From positions 1 through 64,000 of the forward strand of contig JAMFSK010000128.1 in the NCBI GenBank assembly GCA_026225235.1: a stretch of DNA of 64,000 nt. Reading direction: 5' to 3'. Within the stretch, counting starts at the first letter, position 1; the number at the start of each line of letters is the position of its first letter. Source of the stretch: Burkholderiales bacterium (GTDB taxonomy: Bacteria; Pseudomonadota; Gammaproteobacteria; Burkholderiales; Burkholderiaceae). This document shows, piece by piece, positions 1 through 9,214 of this stretch. The position numbers were made by a program, and so were the translations under genes. The notes beneath the pieces were generated by a model. The model had not been told where the DNA came from. It was given only the letters and a program-made list of their open reading frames with translations, and did not search any database.

Positions 1-145
1 AGACACTCCGGAAGAATCCCTTCGAGAAGCCACTTCGGCGCAATAGAGTGTCCTTGCTCCGGTGGCCCAAAACGTCGCCTACGTCCAATGACAATGGCAA
101 CGACAATGAAGTAGCGACAATACGGCCGGCCATCGGGGCTGCCTC

Positions 146-445
146 TCACTCCAACAACGCCTTCTCATAAACCTTCCCATCCTCACTAGCCGACATCCGC
201 AACTGCCGCTGTGCGTGCTCGATGTACTCGCTCGGATACGGGTTAGGGTTGGCATGCAGCAGGCCGTTGCGATAGGCCTCATGCAATTCGGCCATCACCT
301 GTTCGCGCGTGATCGGTTGTGACATGGGTCGGGCCGTTGCATGAGTCGAATCAGAACTCACCACCGTGGTGTGAGCGGACCCACTGGTAGCCGTGATCAA
401 AAAGAGGCTCACAGAGAAAACGCAGATTGCTCGCTTTATGTTCAT
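146..445 (-). CDS. Small secreted DUF4148-type protein
   Basis: A 99-residue protein. The start at 445 is chosen because AAGGAG lies just upstream on the minus strand and the product then opens with a signal peptide (MNIKRAICVFSVSLFLITA, with cleavage likely after SGSAHT). The mature part holds one copy of the Burkholderiales DUF4148 pattern (residues about 43-60, TREQVMAELHEAYRNGLL) followed by NPNPYPSEY. DUF4148 proteins are small periplasmic or exported proteins of unknown function. It is a diverged relative of the two proteins encoded at 932-1688. The C-terminal third is unrelated to them. Export is inferred from the signal peptide; no function can be given. Confidence 0.72.
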   Translation of the reverse strand: MNIKRAICVFSVSLFLITATSGSAHTTVVSSDSTHATARPMSQPITREQVMAELHEAYRNGLLHANPNPYPSEYIEHAQRQLRMSASEDGKVYEKALLE

Positions 446-931
446 CAGACTCCTTGAAGTCGGACACTGAGACATGTCCGTGACGTCAATCTAGACACAT
501 CTCGACGAACATCAACGCAACAAAGCTGAAACGAGTTTTCCGAAAAATTGAGAGCGTGGCTCAGCGGCCATAACACAAGGACTTTGGCAGCCCTGCGGCG
601 TTCGGTCACAGAGACCTTGCCGGAGGACTACAACGTGTCATTGAGACAAGTCAACGGATCGCCCTAGGAGTGCGCGGTCCGAGATCGCCGGGGAGCCACA
701 TGCGACTCGACGATGCGACGACCTCGCGCTCACCGCCCGGTGGGATCGACGCTCTATCGCCCCCCAAAATCAAAAAAACCCGACAGGATCGCTGTCGGGC
801 CTTGAACATGCCGCATGGATAATCACGGCATGAGGAGTGATCGTCTAGCTACACCAGAACAACCACCGTGATGTGCGCGCCAATACGTAGCGCACGTCAC
901 GGTTCCTTCACACATGTTCAACCACTAAAAC
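446..931. other. Intergenic region with terminator and promoter
   Basis: About 490 bases without a supported gene. It holds the terminator at 772-799 that ends the upstream DUF4148 pair and, closer to 445, presumably the promoter of the small exported protein. Bases 800-931 are the 3 prime untranslated part of the DUF4148 transcript. No tRNA fold or conserved protein was seen. Confidence 0.6.
772..799 (-). terminator. Rho-independent terminator of the DUF4148 pair
   Basis: Perfect 8-bp stem CCCGACAG/CTGTCGGG (779-786 with 792-799) and a 5-base loop. On the minus strand it is followed by a run of seven T (778-772). It lies about 130 bases beyond the stop at 932, so it should end the transcript of the two DUF4148 genes. 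Confidence 0.85.
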
Positions 932-1414
932 TTAGTCTTGGCTCTGGGTCGACGCCGGAGCTACGTTCGACTGGGTCAACGCGGTACGCTGGTTGGCAGT
1001 CAGACGGTTGAAGTCATACGGGTAGTTCGTCTGGTTGGCCGGAACGAGGCCAGCCTGACGGGCTGCCGCAAGCTCACGCTTGACTTCCGCACGGGTCACT
1101 TCGCCGTTGTTCGCCGAAGTCGCGGTTGCGATGAACGCTTGATCGTTCGGTGCAACTTGTTGTGCGAGCTTGCCATCGGCTTCAGCCTTCACGAGCTCCG
1201 ACTTCACTTCAGCACGGCTAGTCGTACTTTTGTTGTTCGCGATCTGGTCGATCGGAAAGTCGTTGCGACCCCGTTGCTGCATCAGTTGACCGGACTGCTC
1301 GGCTTGTGCGAGCTGGGCGTTCACATCTGCGCGGGTCAGCGAGCTCTGCGCGAATGCCGACGCGCTAGCAAACGCGGCGGTTACCAGCAGTGCGGAAATC
1401 AGCGTGCGCTTCAT
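932..1414 (-). CDS. DUF4148 protein with three internal repeats
   Basis: A 160-residue exported protein. The start at 1414 gives a clean signal peptide (MKRTLISALLVTAAFASASAFA, then QSS) and has GGAG upstream overlapping the end of the preceding gene. The mature chain carries three copies of the DUF4148 repeat: TRADVNAQLAQAEQSGQL, SRAEVKSELVKAEADGKL and TRAEVKRELAAARQAGLVP. The third is followed by NYPYDFNR. The gene lies 7 bases after the neighbouring paralogue at 1422-1688, whose leader differs from it by a single residue over the first 11, so the pair arose by tandem duplication and is co-transcribed. Function is unknown for the family. Upstream in-frame codons exist but have neither a ribosome site nor a leader. 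Confidence 0.9.
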   Translation of the reverse strand: MKRTLISALLVTAAFASASAFAQSSLTRADVNAQLAQAEQSGQLMQQRGRNDFPIDQIANNKSTTSRAEVKSELVKAEADGKLAQQVAPNDQAFIATATSANNGEVTRAEVKRELAAARQAGLVPANQTNYPYDFNRLTANQRTALTQSNVAPASTQSQD

Positions 1415-1421
1415 GTTCAAC

Positions 1422-1688
1422 TTACTCCGTACGCGACGACGAATTGTTCGCCACGTCGGTGTTCGCGGTGCGATGCGGAGCAACGGCGTAGGTATTCGGC
1501 GTAGCAGCACGCGTTGCCGGGAAGTTGTTACGCGCGGTTTGTTGCGGCAGACGACCGGCTTCTTCAGCAGCAACCAGTTGAGCCTTCACTTCGGAACGGG
1601 TCAGACCGGTGTCGCTGCTTTGTGCAAAAGCGGGCGCAGCGGAAATGGCGGCGGAAACGAGCAGTGCGGAAATCAGGATGCGCTTCAT
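1422..1688 (-). CDS. DUF4148 protein, single repeat
   Basis: An 88-residue exported protein, first gene of a two-gene unit. The signal peptide MKRILISALLVSAAISAAPAFA is followed by QSS and one DUF4148 repeat (TRSEVKAQLVAAEEAGRLPQ), then a polar, probably disordered tail. The start at 1688 is preceded by GGAGTAAATATC, a good ribosome site. Its stop codon overlaps the ribosome site of the downstream paralogue, which suggests coupled translation. The family is typical of Burkholderiales and has no assigned biochemical role. Confidence 0.9.
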   Translation of the reverse strand: MKRILISALLVSAAISAAPAFAQSSDTGLTRSEVKAQLVAAEEAGRLPQQTARNNFPATRAATPNTYAVAPHRTANTDVANNSSSRTE

Positions 1689-2278
1689 GATATTTACTCC
1701 AGGCGGTTGTTCTATCTCGGGCTTCGGCTTTCGTCTTGTAAGACGTTTCGCCGTTGGGAGCTAATGTAAACCCTAGGCTATCGGACAAAAAGACTGATAA
1801 GCGAAATTGATAGTTGCACTGAGCGTAACAATGAAGGCATGGATGCTGCGTTGCAAAACCTTGTTTGAAATATGGAGGCTCATCGCAACCACCTGTTAAA
1901 TAAGGGAAATCGAGTAGATTTCACGCTGCAATATTTCATGTCAGGTGGAAATTACGTCATGCGATAGATACGGACTCGATCACAAAATGCGCGCGCGTGC
2001 AAAGGTCCTTAGTGTATCGGCCCCCAAAATCGGGCTCCAGCGTGCGTGGCGGTGCAAATTGCACAACATCCGCCCGATAAAGGGGCATTCGCAAAGCGGC
2101 GTGGAGACTCGCGGCGGCGAATCAAGGGCCGGCGTTCTTGTTCCGGCAACCTATGGCTCGCGGCGGATGAGGATATCGGACTCGATCATTAGCATCCACC
2201 GGCGGCAGCATCTCGCTCACAATCTCAACCCTGCGACACCGCGAAAGTTTGGGCCTCCTGCCCCAGACTGCCGCTCGC
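1689..2278. other. Intergenic region, no supported gene
   Basis: About 590 bases between the DUF4148 pair and the 3 prime end of the Lrp-type regulator, both read leftward. It should contain the promoter of the DUF4148 pair. An AT-richer stretch at about 1780-1960 is the likely promoter zone. Open frames here lack ribosome sites and give Arg/Ser-rich low-quality translations. Confidence 0.5.
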
Positions 2279-2722
2279 TCAAAGCTTCATCGTCGACAAC
2301 AAAATGCTGGTCTCGGTCGCGGCAATGCCTTCGATCATGCGGATACGCGTAAGCACGCGGTCGAATGCTTCGAGGTTATCGGCACGCACTTCGGCGACGA
2401 CGTCCCATCGGCCATTGGTCGTATGGAGCGACTGCACGCAGGGCTCGCCGCGCAAGGTGTTCAGCACCTGACCGGCGCGATTACCCTCGACGGCGATGCT
2501 CATCCACCCTCTCACCCGCTGCTCCTCGGCCTCCGGTTTGAGTCGGACGGTGTAGCCGACGATGACGCCGTCTGCCTGCATCCGGTCGAGCCGGTTCTGC
2601 ACAGTGCCGCGTGAGATATGGAGCACCTTGGCGAGATGGGCCACAGGAAGCCGCGCGTTATCTCGCAAAAGGGCGATTAATTGTCGATCGGTGTCATCCA
2701 GGGAATGCAGTGCTTCAGACAT
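2279..2722 (-). CDS. Lrp/AsnC family transcriptional regulator
   Basis: A 147-residue DNA-binding regulator. The start at 2722 is chosen because GGAGGGACAG precedes it and the product then begins like other Lrp proteins (MSEALHSLDDTDRQLIALL). The N-terminal helix-turn-helix covers about residues 8-55 (LPVAHLAKVLHISRGTVQNR contains the recognition helix). The C-terminal part is the RAM ligand-binding and oligomerisation domain (residues about 70-140, with VQSLHTTNGRWDVVAEV). It is transcribed divergently from ornithine cyclodeaminase, so it probably senses an amino acid such as ornithine, arginine or proline and controls that gene. The ligand is inferred from position only. Confidence 0.92.
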   Translation of the reverse strand: MSEALHSLDDTDRQLIALLRDNARLPVAHLAKVLHISRGTVQNRLDRMQADGVIVGYTVRLKPEAEEQRVRGWMSIAVEGNRAGQVLNTLRGEPCVQSLHTTNGRWDVVAEVRADNLEAFDRVLTRIRMIEGIAATETSILLSTMKL

Positions 2723-2943
2723 CTGTCCCTCCGAAGGAATTACCGCGCAAGGTGCGACACGATCCCCATTACCGACAAATAGCCAAAAATTCCTGACATT
2801 TTGCCAGAAATGACTATCGGATTGCGCAGTCTGTTGCCTATTTGTTGAGTCGCCAAACCGGCACAATCGAGCGAAGGTGTGTCGAGTCGCGATTCAAAGC
2901 AATGGTGCGAAGGCGCTCCACGCCTCACACAGGGAGACTCATC
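2723..2943. promoter_or_regulatory. Divergent lrp/ocd control region
   Basis: A 221-base region between the divergent Lrp-type gene and ornithine cyclodeaminase. It is AT-rich at its centre. It contains an imperfect palindrome at 2790-2810 (TTCCTG ... CAGAAA around an AT-rich core) and a wider inverted pair CAAATAG (2776-2782) / CTATTTG (2838-2844). Lrp-family proteins bind such degenerate palindromes, so this is the probable operator. The assignment is inference. Confidence 0.45.
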
Positions 2944-4137
2944 ATGACCCGCTATCTCGACGTCACTGACCTGTTCAGGTTGATCGACGCGGTCGGCGTG
3001 CCACGGATGTTGCAAGACATCGCCGGCGAAATCGAAACAGATTTCCTTCGCTGGTCGTCGTTCGACAAGAACGCTCGCGTTGCCGCGCATTCAGTAAATG
3101 GTGTCATCGAACTGATGCCGGTCGCGGACGATACACGCTTCGGTTTCAAGTTCGTCAATGGCCATCCGAACAACACGCACGCGGGGCTGCCGACAGTCAT
3201 GGCATTCGGTGCGCTGGCGGATGTCGCCACCGGCTACCCGCTGTTGCTGAGCGAATTCACGCTGGCGACGGCCATGCGCACGGCGGCTACATCGGTCGTG
3301 GCCGCACGCAGACTCGCGCGAAAAAGCGCGCGCAGTATGGCCTTAATCGGGAATGGCGCGCAGTCGGAATTCCAGGCGCTGGCGTTTCACACATTGCTGG
3401 GCATTGAGGAGATCCGTGCCTACGATGTCGACCCTGTCGCGACGGACAAACTGATCCGGAACCTGGCACCGTGGCCAGGCCTGCGCATCACTCGCGCTCA
3501 ATCGGTCGCCGATGCGATGCTGGGCGCGGATATCGTCACGACTGCCACGGCAGACAAGCGTCTGGCGACGATTGTCGCGGCCTCGTTTGTCGAACCCGGC
3601 ATGCATTTCAACGCGATCGGCGGCGACTGCCCGGGCAAAACGGAACTCGACCCCGCAATCCTCGAAAGCGCGCGGGTGATCGTCGAATTCGAACCGCAAT
3701 CGCGCATCGAAGGCGAGATCCAGCAGATGCCGGATTCGTTTGTCGTTACGGAATTATCTCAAGTCCTGACGGGAGAAAAACCGGGTCGCCAATCGGACGC
3801 CGAGGTCACAGTCTTTGACTCGGTCGGTTTTGCGCTCGAGGATTTTTCGACATTACGTTACCTCCTCGACACCGCGACACGACTTGGCATCGGCCGCGAA
3901 ATCGGTCTGGTCGCGGAAGCACCGGATCCGAAGAATCTGTTTGGCTATCTGCTCGACAATCGTCCTTCAGTGCTCGCTGGCTCCGATAGCGCGATGCGCA
4001 ACGTGACAGTGCTGCCGACTGCTCATGCAACGTCGGCAGCACATGCGACATCGGCGGCACCTTCGTCTTCGGCGCCGCGCAGTGTGCCGCCCATCGGTCC
4101 GCCGGGGGACGGCTCGCCGCGCCAGGTCAACGGCTAA
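2944..4137 (+). CDS. ocd: Ornithine cyclodeaminase
   Basis: A 397-residue enzyme of the ornithine cyclodeaminase/mu-crystallin family, expected to convert L-ornithine to L-proline plus ammonia with bound NAD. The start at 2944 has AGGGAGA upstream and yields MTRYLDVTDL, matching the family N-terminus. Diagnostic segments are the nucleotide-binding loop ALIGNGAQSEFQ (about residues 136-147) and GGDCPGKTELDP (about 223-234), both characteristic of true ornithine cyclodeaminases rather than of the looser alanine-dehydrogenase relatives. The usual length is about 350 residues. Here the chain continues with a low-complexity tail of about 40 residues (a repeated HATSAA unit, then a Ser/Pro-rich stretch). 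The divergent Lrp-type gene is the likely regulator. Confidence 0.9.
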   Translation: MTRYLDVTDLFRLIDAVGVPRMLQDIAGEIETDFLRWSSFDKNARVAAHSVNGVIELMPVADDTRFGFKFVNGHPNNTHAGLPTVMAFGALADVATGYPLLLSEFTLATAMRTAATSVVAARRLARKSARSMALIGNGAQSEFQALAFHTLLGIEEIRAYDVDPVATDKLIRNLAPWPGLRITRAQSVADAMLGADIVTTATADKRLATIVAASFVEPGMHFNAIGGDCPGKTELDPAILESARVIVEFEPQSRIEGEIQQMPDSFVVTELSQVLTGEKPGRQSDAEVTVFDSVGFALEDFSTLRYLLDTATRLGIGREIGLVAEAPDPKNLFGYLLDNRPSVLAGSDSAMRNVTVLPTAHATSAAHATSAAPSSSAPRSVPPIGPPGDGSPRQVNG

Positions 4138-4290
4138 GCGCCGCGGGCGCGAGGGGAACCGAGAACCCGCGATACACGTCGCATCCGCGCGCTACGAACC
4201 ACGCGTTCCGTGATAGCCGCGGGCGCACGCTCGCGGGATGATCCCCGACCACATGCCAGCCATTTCGCGCTGACAGGTATCGGAGATTTT

Positions 4291-5130
4291 ATGTTCTCGG
4301 GTTCCAGTTCTCGGCCTATGCCGGGTCAACATTGCTGGCGCCATCGTGCCGGCACGTACGATTTGACGGCCGCCGCACATAGCGTCGCGGTGCCGCCGAC
4401 GGCGGGCCATTACAGTCTGACCCGTGTTGAACGAGCCGACCCGCTGCATATCACGCAGCCGCGCTTCAGCGCGTCCAATCAGCGGCTCAATGGGAGCCTC
4501 GAGGACCTGGCCGGTCGTCCCGAAACTGGAGTGAGGACTGTTGGGCTCATGCATTCGAACGCTGCCTATCTCATCGATGAAACCAACGAGGGCAGCGCAG
4601 CCATTCAGGGCGACCCGATCCCTCACACCCCCCGCAGGCCTCCCGACTCACTCACACGCGCAGTCGGTGCCGCCTGGGCGTCGACCGGTGAACTGCAGCG
4701 TTTCTACGGCGCCGAGTTCGACCACGCACTGGCCCGTACAGGCAGAAGGGTCGACACACTCGAAGCCTCGACGTTGGGTGAAGCGCTCGAACTGAATTTC
4801 AAAACACTGCAGCATGCCGCGCGCGTCGGCACGACTGTCCGCACGGTGCGCGACATGCGGTCCCTGGCCGTTACCGTGCCTATCCTCGCCGGTGTCGCCG
4901 TGCAGATCGCTTCCGACATCCAGGATGACGGTGGACTCGAGTTCGCGTCGTTTTGCCGAGCCAATCTCCCTTTTGGGAACATCGCGGCTTCATACGGGCT
5001 GATGTGTGCGGAGTTGGTCAAGGCGCCACTGACGACAGGCTTGAGTTACCAGACAATCTCCCGTCACCATAGGGTCGACGAATATCTCGTGCGATCGGAA
5101 CTCAGTCTCAAGTTGATTGATGCGTGCTGA
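4291..5130 (+). CDS. Hypothetical protein, first of three overlapping frames
   Basis: A 279-residue protein with no family I recognise. The start at 4291 follows CGGAG at a good distance. The N-terminal 120 residues are rich in Ser, Pro, His and Arg and look disordered. Residues about 130-275 look helical and folded (for example EALELNFKTLQHAARVGTT). The stop is overlapped by the GTG start of the next frame. A polar Ser/Pro-rich start is seen in type III secretion substrates, but I saw no clear PIP-type promoter box, so that idea is weak. It may be the first part of one longer gene broken by a frameshift near 5120. Confidence 0.55.
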   Translation: MFSGSSSRPMPGQHCWRHRAGTYDLTAAAHSVAVPPTAGHYSLTRVERADPLHITQPRFSASNQRLNGSLEDLAGRPETGVRTVGLMHSNAAYLIDETNEGSAAIQGDPIPHTPRRPPDSLTRAVGAAWASTGELQRFYGAEFDHALARTGRRVDTLEASTLGEALELNFKTLQHAARVGTTVRTVRDMRSLAVTVPILAGVAVQIASDIQDDGGLEFASFCRANLPFGNIAASYGLMCAELVKAPLTTGLSYQTISRHHRVDEYLVRSELSLKLIDAC

Positions 5131-5390
5131 ACCCACTCTGTGTGCAACACAATGTCGGCCAACAGGGCCGCACTTCGCCACTTAGTTTCGCAAAGCTTTG
5201 CTGTCAATTCGGCGAACTGGCGCGTCACGCATCCACCCTGTTCACGCTGATGATCTATGCGGTCGCCCCTGTGCGCGTCGATTTGTTCATCACGAACGAA
5301 ATGCCTCTCTGGCCCGGCAATGAACCCGCCTGGGCCGACCCGGTGAGCGAACTGCTGCGCTTGATCTCGAGCACCTCTGACACGCTGTGA
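5124..5390 (+). CDS. Hypothetical small ORF, middle of three overlapping frames
   Basis: An 88-residue reading frame starting at GTG 5124, inside the last codons of the preceding frame, and ending at 5390, where the next frame starts. No ribosome site is visible. The translation has normal composition (for example FTLMIYAVAPVRVDLFITNE) and looks like the interior of a folded protein rather than a free small protein. Two readings are possible: a translationally coupled small protein, or the central part of a single coding sequence spanning 4291-5920 with two frameshifts. Confidence 0.4.
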   Translation: MLNPLCVQHNVGQQGRTSPLSFAKLCCQFGELARHASTLFTLMIYAVAPVRVDLFITNEMPLWPGNEPAWADPVSELLRLISSTSDTL

Positions 5391-5920
5391 GGCCCAGGTC
5401 GGCACGCATTGCCGGCCCCGAGTTGTTTGACTTGCACATGCGCGCCCTGCTCGAGGCCGCCGACGACCTGCACACAAGGGTCCGGATACTGACCAGCGAT
5501 CCGGCGATGCGCGAGTCGACCGAGGTGGCGCTAGAGCAGGCGAGAACCCTCTGCTCGATGTCTGCCAATGACGTCATCGAGCGATTGAGCACGGATAAGG
5601 CGGCACTCGCCGTGGCACTTCGGAGTTCAGAGGGAAGAGACAGTTTGCGCTTGCACAGGCGGGTCGGACTCAGTCTTGAGCCGTACGGCATCGGCATCTC
5701 GACGACAGTCGAGCCCGACCGATACCACCTGTTTGTGCAGCCACCGTACAACCATTCGGGCAAGGTGCCTTCGCCCGAGGCGCACTGGGGCCACCGGGCT
5801 CAGCTTCCGCTACGCGTCGTGTACCGGTTGACGCTGATGCTTCAGCACTGGCTGAGCGCCCCGCTTCACCGCATGACGGAACCGTGCCAGCCAGCGGGAC
5901 GCTCCTTCGCGCTACGCTAG
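5387..5920 (+). CDS. Hypothetical protein, last of three overlapping frames
   Basis: A 177-residue reading frame whose GTG start overlaps the stop of the previous frame (GTGA). No ribosome site is visible. The first 90 residues are strongly helical (LFDLHMRALLEAADDLHTRV, then EVALEQARTLCSMSANDVIE). The remainder is mixed, and the last 40 residues are of low quality. I recognise no domain. The chain of overlaps with 4291-5130 and 5124-5390 suggests one functional unit or a decayed gene. Confidence 0.45.
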   Translation: MRPRSARIAGPELFDLHMRALLEAADDLHTRVRILTSDPAMRESTEVALEQARTLCSMSANDVIERLSTDKAALAVALRSSEGRDSLRLHRRVGLSLEPYGIGISTTVEPDRYHLFVQPPYNHSGKVPSPEAHWGHRAQLPLRVVYRLTLMLQHWLSAPLHRMTEPCQPAGRSFALR

Positions 5921-5975
5921 CGATCCCCTGCACCGTCCCAGCGTCGGCGGAAGGCTGCAGACGCCCCTGCCGCCT

Positions 5976-7352
<1,377 letters not shown>

Positions 7353-8034
7353 CGTGTCGCTCTGGCATTGCGCACACGCGACCCACCCGGACCCGAGGTC
7401 CGGCAAGTCTGCGAGTACACGCCGTATTTATACGTATTCGAATATGCACCAAGAGCATCAATCCATTGCCGCGCGAATCCATTGCGTCAGCGCTAACTCC
7501 CCATAAGCGGGCGAGCAACGCAATACGCAGCAATGGCGAACACGAGCCACGCGGCATAACGCGCGTACTTCACGGCAGATGGCACCTCCCACGTGCGACG
7601 ACGCGCCACATTCGCGTAGCTCGACAAGCAAGCCGCGATGACGCCCGCCAGGGCCAGTACAACAAGCATCTCTTGTCCAATGATCCGAAACCGGTCGGCA
7701 GGTCGTTTTTCCCGATTCTCTGCCAACCGCCGGGCGCGGTGCGCCCCGATCCTTTTTTTGATCGCTTCTTTATATTTATACCAACGTCATTTTCCATGCA
7801 AAACGGACCAATCGCCAAAGATTATCTCCCAACGTCGCCCCAAAACCACCACCGGGCAGGTACCCCTCAAGATTTCCGATTGCTACGCCGTTTACCAATC
7901 CGCACGAAACAAGGCAGGCCGCGATTTTCTCGGTTAGGGTTTGCCCCAGGCCCGCTCCGCTGGACCTCGCAAAACGCTTCGGCAACAATGTCCGCGGGTT
8001 GACGTTAACGTAAAGCACCGTGAAGGAGACATTC
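7353..8034. other. Regulatory gap between the sigma-54 activator and the liu operon
   Basis: About 680 bases between the leftward sigma-54 activator and the rightward isovaleryl-CoA dehydrogenase gene. It contains one possible small leftward gene (7493-7726). Bases 7740-7800 are AT-rich (T-tracts at 7752-7759 and 7771-7780) and could hold the liu promoter. I found no convincing LiuR-type operator and no complete -24/-12 sigma-54 element. Confidence 0.5.
7493..7726 (-). CDS. Small hypothetical membrane protein
   Basis: A reading frame of 77 codons encoding two predicted membrane helices (about residues 20-37, MLVVLALAGVIAACLSSY, and about 56-72, YAAWLVFAIAAYCVA) joined by a basic loop (NVARRRTWEVP). 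The charge pattern suits a real inner-membrane protein. The start is uncertain: the long form begins with TTG at 7726 without a ribosome site, while an ATG at 7669 would give 58 residues beginning at the first helix. The stop lies about 140 bases upstream of the sigma-54 gene on the same strand. No family is recognised. Confidence 0.5.
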   Translation of the reverse strand: MAENREKRPADRFRIIGQEMLVVLALAGVIAACLSSYANVARRRTWEVPSAVKYARYAAWLVFAIAAYCVARPLMGS

Positions 8035-9210
8035 ATGCTCGCGCCCCTCGGCCTCCCGGCCAACCCCGATCTCGACGCGCTACGCGACTCGATCGCGACC
8101 TTCGCGGCCGCCGAAATCGCACCGCGCGCAGCCGCCATCGACAAGACGGATCAGTTTCCGATGGACCTCTGGCGCAAGTTCGGCGTCCTGGGGCTGCTCG
8201 GCATCACCGTCGGCGAGGAGTATGGCGGCACAGGGCTCGGCTATCTGGCGCATATGATCGCAATGGAAGAAGTCTCGCGTGCGTCAGCATCGGTCGGTCT
8301 CTCCTATGGCGCGCACTCGAATCTTTGCGTGAACCAGATTCATCGCAACGGCACCGAGGCGCAAAAGGCAAAGTACCTGCCCAAGCTGGTCAGTGGCGAG
8401 CATATTGGCGCGCTCGCGATGAGCGAACCGAATGCGGGCTCCGACGTCGTAAGCATGAGACTCCGCGCGGATAAACATGGCGACCACTATCGCCTGAACG
8501 GCACCAAGATGTGGATCACCAACGGCCCCGATTGCGACACGCTGGTCGTCTATGCGAAGACGGACCCCGAGGCCGGAGCGCGAGGGATTACCGCGTTTAT
8601 CGTCGAGAAAGGCATGAAGGGGTTCTCGGCGACCCGCAAGCTCGACAAGCTCGGCATGCGCGGATCGCACACCGCCGAACTGGTCTTCATCGACGTCGAA
8701 GTCCCGGAGGAAAACATCCTTGGGCAAGTGCACGGCGGTGTGAAAGTGCTCATGAGCGGCCTCGACTATGAGCGCGCCGTGCTCGCTGGCGGCCCGGTGG
8801 GCATCATGGTGGCGGTCATGGATACGGTGATTCCCTATATCCACGAGCGCCAGCAATTCGGTCAGCCGATCGGCGAGTTTCAGCTGATCCAGGGCAAGGT
8901 GGCGGACCTTTACACCACGCTCCAGGCCTGCCGCGCTTATCTCTATGCGGTGGGCCAGCGACTCGACACACTGGGAGAGGGCCATTTGCGCGATTTGCGC
9001 AAGGACTGCGCGGGCGTGATTCTCTATACAGCTGAGAAAGCGACCTGGATGGCGGGCGAGGCCATTCAGATCCTAGGTGGCAACGGCTACATCAACGACT
9101 ACCCGGTCGGGCGTCTGTGGCGTGACGCCAAGCTCTATGAAATCGGGGCGGGCACGAGCGAGATCAGGCGCATGCTGATCGGACGAGAGCTGTTCAACGA
9201 GACCGCATAA
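8035..9210 (+). CDS. liuA: Isovaleryl-CoA dehydrogenase
   Basis: A 391-residue FAD acyl-CoA dehydrogenase that converts isovaleryl-CoA to 3-methylcrotonyl-CoA in leucine degradation. The start at 8035 follows AAGGAGACATTC. The specificity and catalytic segment [15 protein letters not shown] contains the expected base Glu (E246), placed as in isovaleryl-CoA dehydrogenases rather than in short-chain enzymes. Other family segments are [17 protein letters not shown] and the C-terminal [12 protein letters not shown]. The gene is the first of a tight operon, with only 4 bases to the carboxylase beta subunit, which fits its substrate relation to that enzyme. Confidence 0.95.
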   Translation: MLAPLGLPANPDLDALRDSIATFAAAEIAPRAAAIDKTDQFPMDLWRKFGVLGLLGITVGEEYGGTGLGYLAHMIAMEEVSRASASVGLSYGAHSNLCVNQIHRNGTEAQKAKYLPKLVSGEHIGALAMSEPNAGSDVVSMRLRADKHGDHYRLNGTKMWITNGPDCDTLVVYAKTDPEAGARGITAFIVEKGMKGFSATRKLDKLGMRGSHTAELVFIDVEVPEENILGQVHGGVKVLMSGLDYERAVLAGGPVGIMVAVMDTVIPYIHERQQFGQPIGEFQLIQGKVADLYTTLQACRAYLYAVGQRLDTLGEGHLRDLRKDCAGVILYTAEKATWMAGEAIQILGGNGYINDYPVGRLWRDAKLYEIGAGTSEIRRMLIGRELFNETA

Positions 9211-9214
9211 CGCA

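Noticed and set aside
1945..2352. Open frame of 135 codons in the gap left of the Lrp-type gene
   Set aside because: It has no ribosome site, Arg/Ser-rich translation, and runs into the 3 prime end of the Lrp-type gene on the other strand.
7577..7600. Sigma-54 promoter
   Set aside because: TGGCAC is present but the -12 half does not match TTGC at the right distance.
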